NCBI GenBank assembly: GCA_028281075.1
Contig: JANQKO010000154.1
Location: 1 to 9,887, forward strand
Length of the DNA: 9,887 bases
Direction: 5' to 3'
Origin: Alphaproteobacteria bacterium
Lineage (GTDB): Bacteria; Pseudomonadota; Alphaproteobacteria; GCA-2731375
Shown here: positions 1-6,598 of the stretch, piece by piece
Numbering within the stretch: position 1 is the stretch's first letter
Layout: each line of letters opens with the position of its first letter
Position numbers and translations under genes: made by a program
The notes under the pieces: generated by a model
The model's input: the letters and a program-made list of their open reading frames with translations, nothing else
What the model was told of the DNA's origin: nothing
Database searches by the model: none

Positions 1-146
1 TCGTTGGGGTCCATGGAACGCTTTATGGCGCGCATCACCTCCAACTCCGGCGGAGCGAGCGCCGCGGAGAGGTATTTTACGCGCTTGCGACCGATGCCGG
101 TCAGCCAGCGCCAGCCTCGCAGATCAGGTCTCGATATGGGCCGCAT
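1..146 (-). pseudogene. C-terminal remnant of an FAD-linked oxidase (GlcD / D-lactate dehydrogenase family)
   Basis: Read on the minus strand from an ATG at 146-144, the frame is open to the left edge (48 codons visible) and contains GIGRKRVKYL followed by PPELEVMRAIKRSMDPN. This matches the end of the FAD-oxidase C-terminal domain, where families such as GlcD, D-lactate dehydrogenase and D-2-hydroxyglutarate dehydrogenase read HGIG..KR..L, then MRAIKRALDPNxIMNPGK. Intact members are about 450-500 residues, and the FAD-binding body should lie upstream, to the right. Upstream there are only about 100 non-coding bases and then the malic enzyme gene. The conserved EH before GIG is replaced by LT, so similarity begins abruptly near position 104. 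An in-frame TGA lies upstream at 232-234. I read this as a truncated relic or a misplaced 3' copy, not a working enzyme. The match rests on memory of the family, not on a search. Confidence 0.6.
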
Positions 147-194
147 CCGGCTATCCCCCGAAGATCCGTTCGAGGGTAACCGACCATAGGTTGC

Positions 195-241
195 GGAATC
201 GTAAAGAATTCCCTTACAGGGCGACGATTCTCACCGATTCC
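195..241 (-). terminator. Nested inverted repeats downstream of the malic enzyme gene, possible terminator
   Basis: Just after the malic enzyme stop codon there is a perfect 7-base inverted repeat, GAATCGT (196-202) with ACGATTC (224-230). The alternative pair GGAATCG (195-201) with CGATTCC (235-241) can also form. Inside lies a small hairpin, CCCT-TAC-AGGG (211-221), followed on the minus strand by AATTCTTT. This could stop transcription of the malic enzyme gene before the oxidase relic. The T-run is short and broken, so a classical intrinsic terminator is not certain; a processing or regulatory hairpin is equally possible. Confidence 0.4.
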
Positions 242-246
242 GACCG

Positions 247-2556
247 TCAGTCCGCGCGCCGCAGCGGCGCGCTGGGCATATCGCCGCCGGCGAAGGTCTG
301 GGCATCGACGGCGGCGATCGCCGTCATGTTGACCAGGCCCCGCACCGTGACCGAGGGGCTGACGATATGCGCCGGCCTGGCGAGACCGATCATCATCGGG
401 CCGACCGAGATGCCGTTGCCCAACGCCTTGGCGGTATTGAAGGCGATGTTCGCCGCGTCGAGCGACGGCATGACCAGCAGGTTGGCCGCGCCCTCCAGCT
501 CGGCGCCCGGGAAGATGCGCTGGCGCAGATGCGCCAGCAGGGCCGTATCGGCCCGCATCTCGCCGTCGACCTCCAGATCCGGCGCGATCTTCGTCAACAA
601 CTGGCGGGCATGGCGCATGCGCCGCGCCGAGCGGGACTGGGCCGAGCCGAAATCGGAATGGGACAGCAGGGCCACTTTCGGCGTGATGCCGAAGCGGCGG
701 ATGTGATCGGCCGCCAGCACCGTCATCTCCGCGATCTGCTCGGCGTTCGGCTGATAGGTCACCGCGGTGTCGCAGATGAACACCGAGCCCTCGTCCAGGA
801 TCAGCAGTTCCAGCGCCGAGGCGTCGGTCACGCCGTCGCGCAGGCCGATCACGTCCATGACGTGCTGGTAGTGCTGGTCGAAGCGGCCGTAGGACCCGCA
901 GATCATCGCGTCGACCTGGCCGGCATCCAGCATCAACGCCGCCGTCAGCGTCGACCGCGTGCGCACCATGGTCCGGCCGAAATCCGGCGAGACGCCGCTG
1001 CGCCCCATGATCTCGTGGTACCGCTCGGCGAAGGCGTCGAGCCGCGGATGGTCGGCCGGGTCGACGATATCCAGGTCGTCGCCGGGCTTCAGCCGCAGGC
1101 CCAGCTCCTTGATCATGCCTTCCACCACCGCCGGCCGGCCGACCACGCTGGGCCTGGCCAGGCCATCGTCGACCGCGATCTGGATCGCCCTCAGCACGCG
1201 GTCCTCCTCGCCCTCGGCATAGACCACGCGATGGGTCTGCTCGCGCGCGCTGTCGAACATCGGCTTCATGGCGAAGCCGGTGCGGTAGACATAGCCCGTC
1301 AGACTGCGTTCATAGGCCGCCATGTCGGCGATCGGCCGGGTCGCGACACCGCTGTCCATGGCCGCCCGGGCCACGGCCGGCGCGATCGACAGGATCAGCC
1401 GCGGATCGAACGGCTTGGGGATGATGTATTCCGGTCCAAACGACAGCGAGCTGCCGGCATAGGCGCTGGCGACCACGTCGGACGCCTCGGCCATGGCCAG
1501 ATCGCCGATCGCCTTGACGCAGGCCAGCTTCATTTCCTCGTTGATCTCGGTGGCGCCGCAATCGAGCGCGCCGCGGAACAGGAAGGGGAAGCAGAGGACA
1601 TTGTTGACCTGATTGGGATAATCCGACCGGCCGGTGGCGATGATCGCGTCCGACCGCACGGCCATCACCTCCTCCGGCAGGATCTCCGGCGTCGGGTTGG
1701 CGAGCGCCAGGATCAACGGCTTGTCGGCCATCTTGGCGACCATGTCCGGCGTCAGCACGCCCGGCCCCGAGAGGCCGAGGAAGATGTCCGCGCCGTCGAT
1801 CGCCTCGTCCAGGCCACGCAGGTCCGTATCGGCCGCGAAACGCTCCTTATACGGGTCCATGCCCTCGGTCCGGCCCTTGAAGACGACGCCGTTGCGGTCG
1901 CAGACCAGGATGTTCTCCAGCTTGATCCCGAGGCTGACGAGCTGGTTGAGGCAGGCGAGCGCGGCCGCGCCGGCGCCGCTGCAGACCACCCGCGCGTCGC
2001 CCTCGACCTTGCCGACCAGCCGCAGCCCGTTATAGACGGCGGCGGCGACGCAGATCGCGGTGCCGTGCTGATCGTCGTGGAACACCGGGATCTTCATCCG
2101 TTCGCGGCACTTCTGCTCGACGATGAAGCAGTCCGGCGCCTTGATGTCCTCCAGGTTCACGCCGCCGAAGGTAGGCTCCAGCGCGGCGACCACCTCGACC
2201 AGCTTTTCCGGATCGGTCTCGTCGACCTCGATGTCGAACACGTCGATGCCGGCGAACTTCTTGAACAGGACGGCCTTGCCCTCCATCACCGGCTTCGAGG
2301 CCAGCGGGCCGATATCGCCCAGGCCCAGCACGGCGGTCCCATTCGAGATCACCGCGACCAGATTGGCCCGCGCCGTGACCGTCGCCGCCTCGGCGGGATC
2401 ATCGGCGATCAGATTGCAGGCCGCCGCGACGCCCGGCGAATAGGCCAGTGACAGGTCGCGCTGGTTCGAAAGCCTGGTCGTGGGCGTGACGCTCAGCTTC
2501 CCCGGCGTCGGCCAGCGGTGGTACTCGATGGCCATGCGGTCGAGATCGTCGGACAT
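247..2556 (-). CDS. maeB: Hybrid malic enzyme with C-terminal phosphotransacetylase-like domain (probably NADP-dependent)
   Basis: A 769-residue cytoplasmic enzyme converting malate to pyruvate and CO2 with reduction of NAD(P). The length is typical of the ME-PTA hybrid family. The ATG start is supported by a strong ribosome site GGGGGAGG (2561-2568) four bases upstream. The malic enzyme N-terminal domain carries LAYSPGVA (residues 37-44, with the catalytic Tyr39), the catalytic Lys94 in MEGKAV, and the metal ligands in LEDI (135-138) and FHDDQHGT (159-166). The nucleotide site is SGAGAAA at 193-199. LANPTPEI (285-292) and GRSDYPNQVNN (309-319) are further family motifs. From about 441 the phosphotransacetylase-like domain runs to the end; in studied relatives it is not a working transacetylase but mediates oligomerisation and acetyl-CoA control. 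NADP use is the commonest case, but rhizobial homologues include an NAD enzyme of the same layout, so cofactor choice is not settled here. A terminator separates it from the upstream tRNA, so it should have its own promoter in 2557-2632; I see no convincing -35/-10 there. Confidence 0.95.
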   Translation of the reverse strand: MSDDLDRMAIEYHRWPTPGKLSVTPTTRLSNQRDLSLAYSPGVAAACNLIADDPAEAATVTARANLVAVISNGTAVLGLGDIGPLASKPVMEGKAVLFKKFAGIDVFDIEVDETDPEKLVEVVAALEPTFGGVNLEDIKAPDCFIVEQKCRERMKIPVFHDDQHGTAICVAAAVYNGLRLVGKVEGDARVVCSGAGAAALACLNQLVSLGIKLENILVCDRNGVVFKGRTEGMDPYKERFAADTDLRGLDEAIDGADIFLGLSGPGVLTPDMVAKMADKPLILALANPTPEILPEEVMAVRSDAIIATGRSDYPNQVNNVLCFPFLFRGALDCGATEINEEMKLACVKAIGDLAMAEASDVVASAYAGSSLSFGPEYIIPKPFDPRLILSIAPAVARAAMDSGVATRPIADMAAYERSLTGYVYRTGFAMKPMFDSAREQTHRVVYAEGEEDRVLRAIQIAVDDGLARPSVVGRPAVVEGMIKELGLRLKPGDDLDIVDPADHPRLDAFAERYHEIMGRSGVSPDFGRTMVRTRSTLTAALMLDAGQVDAMICGSYGRFDQHYQHVMDVIGLRDGVTDASALELLILDEGSVFICDTAVTYQPNAEQIAEMTVLAADHIRRFGITPKVALLSHSDFGSAQSRSARRMRHARQLLTKIAPDLEVDGEMRADTALLAHLRQRIFPGAELEGAANLLVMPSLDAANIAFNTAKALGNGISVGPMMIGLARPAHIVSPSVTVRGLVNMTAIAAVDAQTFAGGDMPSAPLRRAD

Positions 2557-2632
2557 TCGGCCTCCCCCTTAACGAATTGCTTATGTGGCGACCCCCGCCT
2601 ACCTTACCGTGGCGGCCGGCCGGCGCGGACCC

Positions 2633-2670
2633 AAAAATGCAAAAACCCGCGGGCCTTCACCCACGGGCTT
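2633..2670 (-). terminator. Rho-independent terminator of the tRNA-Leu unit
   Basis: On the minus strand, directly after the tRNA, an 8-bp stem CCCGTGGG / CCCGCGGG (one G-U pair) closes a six-base loop. It is followed by TTTTTGCATTTTT. The stem is extended by G-U and A-U pairs into the first Ts. Its position 6 bases past the encoded CCA end of the tRNA and before the malic enzyme gene makes it a good intrinsic terminator. Confidence 0.85.
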
Positions 2671-2675
2671 CCGGT

Positions 2676-2762
2676 TGGTGCGGTCGAGAAGACTCGAACT
2701 TCCACGGGGTCTCCCCCACAGCGACCTCAACGCTGCGCGTCTACCAATTCCGCCACGACCGC
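2676..2762 (-). tRNA. tRNA-Leu(GAG)
   Basis: An 87-base class II tRNA on the minus strand. The acceptor stem is GCGGTCG paired with CGACCGC, followed by discriminator A and an encoded CCA (2678-2676). The D-arm has the leucine-type GGTAGACGC. The anticodon stem CAGCG/CGCTG closes the loop TTGAGGT, giving anticodon GAG, which reads CUC and CUU codons. The long variable arm is GGGG-GAGA-CCCC. The T-arm contains the usual TTCGAGT. A terminator lies immediately downstream and a candidate promoter immediately upstream, so it looks like a stand-alone unit. The cloverleaf was folded by eye. Confidence 0.97.
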
Positions 2763-2772
2763 TCTCGACCTG

Positions 2773-2801
2773 CATGTAGCAAATGACATGAACCGTCGCA
2801 A
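2773..2801 (-). promoter_or_regulatory. Candidate sigma-70 type promoter for tRNA-Leu
   Basis: On the minus strand a -35-like TTGCGA (2801-2796; 4 of 6 to TTGACA) is spaced exactly 17 bases from a -10-like TACATG (2778-2773; 3 of 6 to TATAAT). The -10 lies 10 bases from the mature tRNA 5' end, which would give a leader of only a few bases. The match is modest, and alphaproteobacterial promoters are often poor matches. Confidence 0.4.
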
Positions 2802-2804
2802 GCG

Positions 2805-2822
2805 CGGCCGCCCGCGCGGCCG
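2805..2822. repeat. Perfect 7-bp GC-rich hairpin after the FliN-like gene
   Basis: CGGCCGC (2805-2811) and GCGGCCG (2816-2822) form a perfect stem with a four-base loop. It lies between the FliN-like stop codon and the tRNA promoter, where a terminator would be expected. It has no T-run on either strand, so it may only be a GC-rich palindrome or a weak or factor-dependent stop. Confidence 0.4.
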
Positions 2823-2840
2823 GAATTCCCGTGCCGAGGC

Positions 2841-3077
2841 TCAGCTACCCTCATGCTGGATGGTTTCGACGATCTGCACCGAGACGTTCTCGCCGTTGAC
2901 GACGATCTCGCCGCGGGCCACCAGGCGGTTGTTGGCGAAGATCCAGGCATAGTCGTCGACCCCGGCATCGAGCTCGATCACGGCGCCACGGCCCATCTTC
3001 AGAAGCTGGTGGATCGGCATTGTCGAGGTGCCGATCACCACCGATATCTCTATGCTAACGTCTTCGACTGCGTTCAT
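2841..3077 (-). CDS. Orphan single-domain FliN/SpoA-family protein
   Basis: A 78-residue protein that is almost entirely one SpoA (FliM/FliN C-terminal) domain. It shows the family pattern VSIEISVVIGTSTMPIHQLL (7-26), then KMGRGAVIELD (27-37) and, near the end, NNRLVARGEIVVNGENVSVQI. In flagellar motors this domain forms the C-ring base that binds CheY and FliH; in type III injectisomes it is part of the sorting platform. The E. coli FliN is about 137 residues, so the usual N-terminal extension is missing. The ATG at 3077 is the only start between an in-frame upstream TGA and the domain; its ribosome site is weak (GGAT). No flagellar or secretion gene is next to it: the neighbours are tRNA-Leu and divergent lipB. 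The family is clear, but whether it works in the motor or elsewhere cannot be read here. Confidence 0.85.
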   Translation of the reverse strand: MNAVEDVSIEISVVIGTSTMPIHQLLKMGRGAVIELDAGVDDYAWIFANNRLVARGEIVVNGENVSVQIVETIQHEGS

Positions 3078-3182
3078 CGGTAGATATCCGCGGAATGTCG
3101 CCGGCCACGATCATTGCCATGTCGGGGTTATGCATTGGTTAACCATGCCGAATCCGGCGACGGCCCGGCGCCGTCTCCCCGC
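3078..3182. promoter_or_regulatory. Divergent intergenic region between the FliN-like gene and lipB
   Basis: This gap should hold promoters for both divergent genes. The one clear element is a perfect 10-base palindrome TGGTTAACCA (3136-3145), flanked by GCA and TGC if a single T is bulged out. It could be an operator. No convincing -35/-10 pair was found for either direction. A TTGCCA at 3114-3119 matches the -35 consensus 5 of 6, but no good -10 follows it at normal spacing. Confidence 0.25.
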
Positions 3183-3857
3183 GTGACTTGGCAGGTCAGC
3201 GACATGCCGGTCGACTATCCCAGCGCCGTCGCCGCGATGGAAGCGCGGGTCGCCGCGATCCGCGCCGGTACCGCGTCCGAGGCCGTCTGGCTGCTGGAGC
3301 ATCCGCCGCTCTACACGGCCGGCACCAGCGCCCGGGCCGAGGACCTGCTTGATTCGAAAAAACTTCCCGTCATACGGACCGGACGGGGCGGACAATACAC
3401 CTATCACGGGCCGGGGCAGCGGGTCTGCTATGTCATGCTCGACCTGCGCCGCCGGGGCGCCGATCTGCGGGCCTTCGTCCGCGACCTGGAAAACTGGCTG
3501 ATCCGGACGCTGGCTCGCTTCAATCTGCGGGGCGAGCGCCGCGACGGCCGCGTCGGCGTCTGGATTGACCGCGGACATGGCCGCGAGGACAAGATCGCCG
3601 CCGTCGGCGTGCGGGTCCGGCGCTGGATCAGCTATCACGGCATCTCGCTGAACGTGGAGCCGGATCTCGCCCACTATGACGGTATCGTCTCCTGTGGTAT
3701 TCGCGACCATGGTGTGACGTCGCTGGTCGACCTCGGCATTCCGGTCACCATGGCGGACGTCGATGTCGAGCTGCGGTCGACCTTCGAGCAGGTATTCGCC
3801 CCGGTCGAGCTGCGGCCGGCCGACGGACCGGCCGACCGGCTGGACCATCGGCCCTGA
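3183..3857 (+). CDS. lipB: Octanoyl-[acyl carrier protein]:protein N-octanoyltransferase (LipB)
   Basis: LipB transfers octanoate from acyl carrier protein to the lipoyl domains of 2-oxoacid dehydrogenases and glycine cleavage H protein, the first step of lipoate synthesis in the cytoplasm. With the GTG start at 3183 it has 224 residues, normal for the family. It shows EHPPLYTAGTSA, the signature RTGRGGQYTYHGPGQ (residues 65-79), the catalytic Lys137 in DKIAAVGVRV, SYHGISLNV, and the catalytic Cys171 in VSCGIRDHG. The start is uncertain. ATG at 3204 has a ribosome site (GGCAGG) at good spacing but would remove WQVSD, which aligns with the first strand of the E. coli enzyme (VRQLG). GTG 3183 keeps that strand but has no clear ribosome site, and TTG starts at 3135 or 3114 are also open. 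It is the only plus-strand gene and ends 18 bases from the end of convergent acyP. Confidence 0.93.
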   Translation: MTWQVSDMPVDYPSAVAAMEARVAAIRAGTASEAVWLLEHPPLYTAGTSARAEDLLDSKKLPVIRTGRGGQYTYHGPGQRVCYVMLDLRRRGADLRAFVRDLENWLIRTLARFNLRGERRDGRVGVWIDRGHGREDKIAAVGVRVRRWISYHGISLNVEPDLAHYDGIVSCGIRDHGVTSLVDLGIPVTMADVDVELRSTFEQVFAPVELRPADGPADRLDHRP

Positions 3858-3875
3858 CGCCCGGCGCCTTCCCCC

Positions 3876-4160
3876 TCAGACGGTCTCCCGCTGGACGAAG
3901 CCCGCTTCCACGACCGACGCCGGGTCCAGTTCGTCAACATCGACCGATTCGACATCGGCGGCCGGCGGACCGCGCCGGCAGGCCAGGATCATCCGCTCGA
4001 CGGCCTCGCGCGCGCCGCACAGAACCGCTTCGACGCTGCCGTCGCGCCGGTTCCTGACCCAGCCGTCGAGGCCAAGGGCACCGGCCCGCTCCACTGTCCA
4101 GCCGCGATACCAGACGCCCTGGACGCGGCCACTGATGCGAAGTCTGACGGCGCGGCGCAT
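3876..4160 (-). CDS. acyP: Acylphosphatase
   Basis: A 94-residue cytoplasmic enzyme that hydrolyses acyl phosphates such as acetyl phosphate or 1,3-bisphosphoglycerate to carboxylate and phosphate. The acylphosphatase signature GRVQGVWYRG (11-20) contains the phosphate-binding Arg19. The second signature, GWVRNRRDGSVEAV (33-46), contains Asn37, the residue that positions the attacking water. Length matches the family (about 90-100). I placed the start at ATG 4160: the frame is open further upstream, but that part lies inside the kinase gene and has no similarity. It begins 10 bases after the kinase stop codon, so the two are very likely co-transcribed; no strong ribosome site is visible, which suggests translation coupled to the kinase. 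It converges on lipB. Confidence 0.93.
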   Translation of the reverse strand: MRRAVRLRISGRVQGVWYRGWTVERAGALGLDGWVRNRRDGSVEAVLCGAREAVERMILACRRGPPAADVESVDVDELDPASVVEAGFVQRETV

Positions 4161-4170
4161 GACGCCGGGA

Positions 4171-6582
4171 TTATTGCGCGGCGACCACCTCGCCGACAAC
4201 GCGGTCGGCCGGCAGGTGGACGAACACCTCGGTCCCGCTGCCGATGACGGAGTGGATATCGAGCTGGCCGCCATGCAATTCGGTCAGCGCCTTCGACAGC
4301 GGCAGTCCCAGGCCCGCGCCTTCGTATTTGCGGCTGAGGCTGCCGTCGATCTGGCCGAACACGTTCAGCGCCTCGGGTATATCGTCGGCCGCGATGCCGA
4401 TGCCATCGTCCTTGACGATGATGGTGACGCCGCCCTCGGCGTTGGTCATGGCGCCGAGCCAGATCTGTCCGCCGGCCGGCGTGAACTTCACCGCGTTCGA
4501 CAGCAGGTTCAGCACGATCTGCTTCAGCTTGCGCTCGTCGGCGCGGACCGTCGGCAGCCCGGGGGCGATATCCAGCTTCAGGCCGACATCGGCATTGCGG
4601 GCGCGCTCGCGCACCATGCGGACGCAGCTTTCGATGACGGCGGCGATCTGCAGGTCGCTGTCCTCGACCTCCAGCCGTCCAACCTCGATCTTGGAAACGT
4701 CCAGCAAATCATTGATAAGCTGCAACAAATGCCGCCCGCTGTCGCTGATATCGCGGACATAGTCGCGGTAATGGTCGTTGCCGAGCCGGCCGAACAACTC
4801 CTTGTCCATGACCTCGGCAAAGCCGATGATCGCGTTCAGCGGCGTGCGCAGCTCGTGGCTGATATTGGCCAGGAACTCGGATTTCGAGCGGCTCGCCAGC
4901 TCGGCCGCGTCCTTGGCCTCGTGCAGCGCCACCTCGCGGCGCTTCGCCTCGGTAATGTCGGTCCAGACGGCGACGATGCCGCCGTCCCGCGTCGCGCGCT
5001 CGTCGACGCGCAGCCAGCGGCTGTCGCGAAGCGGAATCTCGAACGGCCCGCGGGGATTGCGGTGCCGCTCGAGCCGGGCGGCAAGCGCCGTGCGGCGGCG
5101 CTCGAGCGGCAGGTCGTAGACATCACGGGCAATGCCGGCGCGGACGATCTCGGCGAAGCTGACGCCGGGCTTCAGGAGATCGGCGATCTCCGGCACGATT
5201 TCGCCCGACCGGCTGTTGCAGATCACCAGCCGGTCGTCGGAATCGAACAGGAGGAAGCCCTGGTCGATCGATTCGACCGCCATGTTGAGGCGCTCGGTCG
5301 CCAGCCTGGCCAGCGCCGCCACCTCCTCTTCGTGGGTGACGTCGGTGGCGGCGCCGCGATAGCCGGCGAAATTGCCGTCGGCGGCGAAAACGGGCCGGCC
5401 GCTGACCCGAATGCGGTGCGTGTTGCCCTCGGTATCGTCGACCTCCAGGAACACGTCCTTGAAGGACTTGTGCGTATCGGGGTCGATGGCCGGGCCCCGC
5501 CCGGCGGCCGGACGGACGAACCGCCGGACGCGCTTGCCCAGCAGATCCGACGGCGCGTGCCCCAGAAGATCCTCCTGACCGGGCGAGACGAAGGTCAGCC
5601 GGTGCTCGGCGTTGGTTTCCCAGATCCAGTCCGAGACCGCCTCGACGACGTCGCGAAACCGCTCCTCGCTGCGGCCGAGCGCCCGCTCGCCGGCCTTGCT
5701 CTCGATCGCCACGGCGGTCAGGTGCGAGGCCAGCTCGATCAGGTCGAGCTCGTGGTCCTTGGGCTCGCGGTCGTGTTTCGCCAGCAGGGCGAAGACGCCG
5801 TTGACCGTGCCCGCGGCCGAGACCACCGGCTTGACCCAGGCGCGCCGCACGCCTTCCGCCCGCAGGACGAGGCCCGGCGGCAGATAGGCGATGTCGTCCG
5901 GTTCGCGGTGGATATAGATGCCGGCGCGGCGGCTTTCCTGCTTCACCGGGAACGCCTCGGGACGCGGCCGGCGGCCGCCATCGTCCGTCCATCCGGACAT
6001 CAGCGGCTCGGTCGCGACCCGCACCAGGTCGTTGCCCTCGTCGTCCAGCACCCGGATCGCCACCATGTAGTCGGCGGACATCAGCTCGACCATCTTCGCG
6101 AGCTGGCGCAGCGTTTCGCTCAACGGGGCCCGCGCGGCCACGCGTTCGAGGATCTTCGTCTGCCCCGCCGCCAGGATTTCCGCCCGGCGGCGCTCGGTGA
6201 TATCGCGCTCGGAAACGACGAAGCAGAGGGCCGTCTCGTCGTCGTTCAGAACCGGCGTCACCGACAGTTCGCTGACGAAGGACGAGCCGTCCCGGCGATA
6301 CACCTCGGCCTCGAACTCGCACGGCCGGCGGCCGGCGATCGCCCAGGCGATCTTGCGCAAGCCCTGGTGGTCGCCGTTCGGGCCGAACAGGACGTCGATC
6401 GGCTGGCCGACCATGTCACCGCCGGTCTGGTCGTGCAGCCGGCAGAACGCGTCGTTCGCGAACAGTATCTTCGGATTTCCGGCCCGCCGGATATCGGCCG
6501 CGACCACGAGCGCCGGGTCGCGCTGTCGACGCAGTGCCTGCGCAAGCGGTCCGTCGAAAGCCAACGTCTCGCTGGACGCCAC
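4171..6582 (-). CDS. Soluble hybrid-sensor histidine kinase (PAS-GAF-PAS-PAS-HisKA-HATPase)
   Basis: An 803-residue two-component sensor kinase with no predicted membrane segment, so it probably senses a cytoplasmic signal. Domains in order: PAS with PAC (about 20-135, ending ERDITERRR), GAF (about 150-297), PAS (about 305-420, ending ATDVTHEEE), a PAS_7-like PAS (about 430-548, ending WTDITEAKRR), HisKA, and HATPase. The H-box is SHELRTPLNAIIGF with phospho-acceptor His576. The ATP site has N-box LNLLSNAVKF (691-700), G1 DDGIGI (725-730) and G2 GAGLGL (755-760). The DHp and ATPase sequences, including SLSRKYEGAGLGLPLSK, resemble alphaproteobacterial kinases of the PleC/DivJ broad group, but no specific orthologue is claimed. 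The start is GTG, fixed by a very strong ribosome site. There is no receiver domain and no response regulator beside it, so it is an orphan kinase. acyP follows 10 bases downstream. Confidence 0.93.
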   Translation of the reverse strand: MASSETLAFDGPLAQALRRQRDPALVVAADIRRAGNPKILFANDAFCRLHDQTGGDMVGQPIDVLFGPNGDHQGLRKIAWAIAGRRPCEFEAEVYRRDGSSFVSELSVTPVLNDDETALCFVVSERDITERRRAEILAAGQTKILERVAARAPLSETLRQLAKMVELMSADYMVAIRVLDDEGNDLVRVATEPLMSGWTDDGGRRPRPEAFPVKQESRRAGIYIHREPDDIAYLPPGLVLRAEGVRRAWVKPVVSAAGTVNGVFALLAKHDREPKDHELDLIELASHLTAVAIESKAGERALGRSEERFRDVVEAVSDWIWETNAEHRLTFVSPGQEDLLGHAPSDLLGKRVRRFVRPAAGRGPAIDPDTHKSFKDVFLEVDDTEGNTHRIRVSGRPVFAADGNFAGYRGAATDVTHEEEVAALARLATERLNMAVESIDQGFLLFDSDDRLVICNSRSGEIVPEIADLLKPGVSFAEIVRAGIARDVYDLPLERRRTALAARLERHRNPRGPFEIPLRDSRWLRVDERATRDGGIVAVWTDITEAKRREVALHEAKDAAELASRSKSEFLANISHELRTPLNAIIGFAEVMDKELFGRLGNDHYRDYVRDISDSGRHLLQLINDLLDVSKIEVGRLEVEDSDLQIAAVIESCVRMVRERARNADVGLKLDIAPGLPTVRADERKLKQIVLNLLSNAVKFTPAGGQIWLGAMTNAEGGVTIIVKDDGIGIAADDIPEALNVFGQIDGSLSRKYEGAGLGLPLSKALTELHGGQLDIHSVIGSGTEVFVHLPADRVVGEVVAAQ

Positions 6583-6587
6583 GAAAG

Positions 6588-6598
6588 CCCCCTCCTCC
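6588..6598 (-). promoter_or_regulatory. Strong Shine-Dalgarno site deciding the kinase GTG start
   Basis: The minus strand reads GGAGGAGGGGG, ending five bases before the GTG at 6582-6580. It is the best ribosome site in the window and supports the non-ATG start of the kinase. Confidence 0.85.

Noticed and set aside
4..189. Short plus-strand open frame at the left edge
   Set aside because: No domain or ribosome site; the opposite strand there shows FAD-oxidase similarity instead.
367..2451. Long open frame (694 codons) on the plus strand
   Set aside because: It lies wholly opposite the malic enzyme gene, whose motifs are unmistakable. Its protein is low-complexity and rich in Arg, Asp, His and Gln, as expected from the antisense of GC-rich coding DNA.
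2805..2822. Hairpin considered as an intrinsic terminator of the FliN-like gene
   Set aside because: A perfect stem but no T-run on either strand, so it is kept only as a repeat.
3812..3842. Direct repeat CCGGCCGAC near the lipB end
   Set aside because: Two short GC-rich copies in a proline/alanine/aspartate-coding tail; easily explained by codon bias.
6270..6525. First PAS domain of the kinase considered as a LOV photosensor
   Set aside because: The layout is LOV-like, but the flavin-binding GxNCRFLQ motif is missing: the segment reads VGQPIDVLFGPNGD with no photoactive cysteine.
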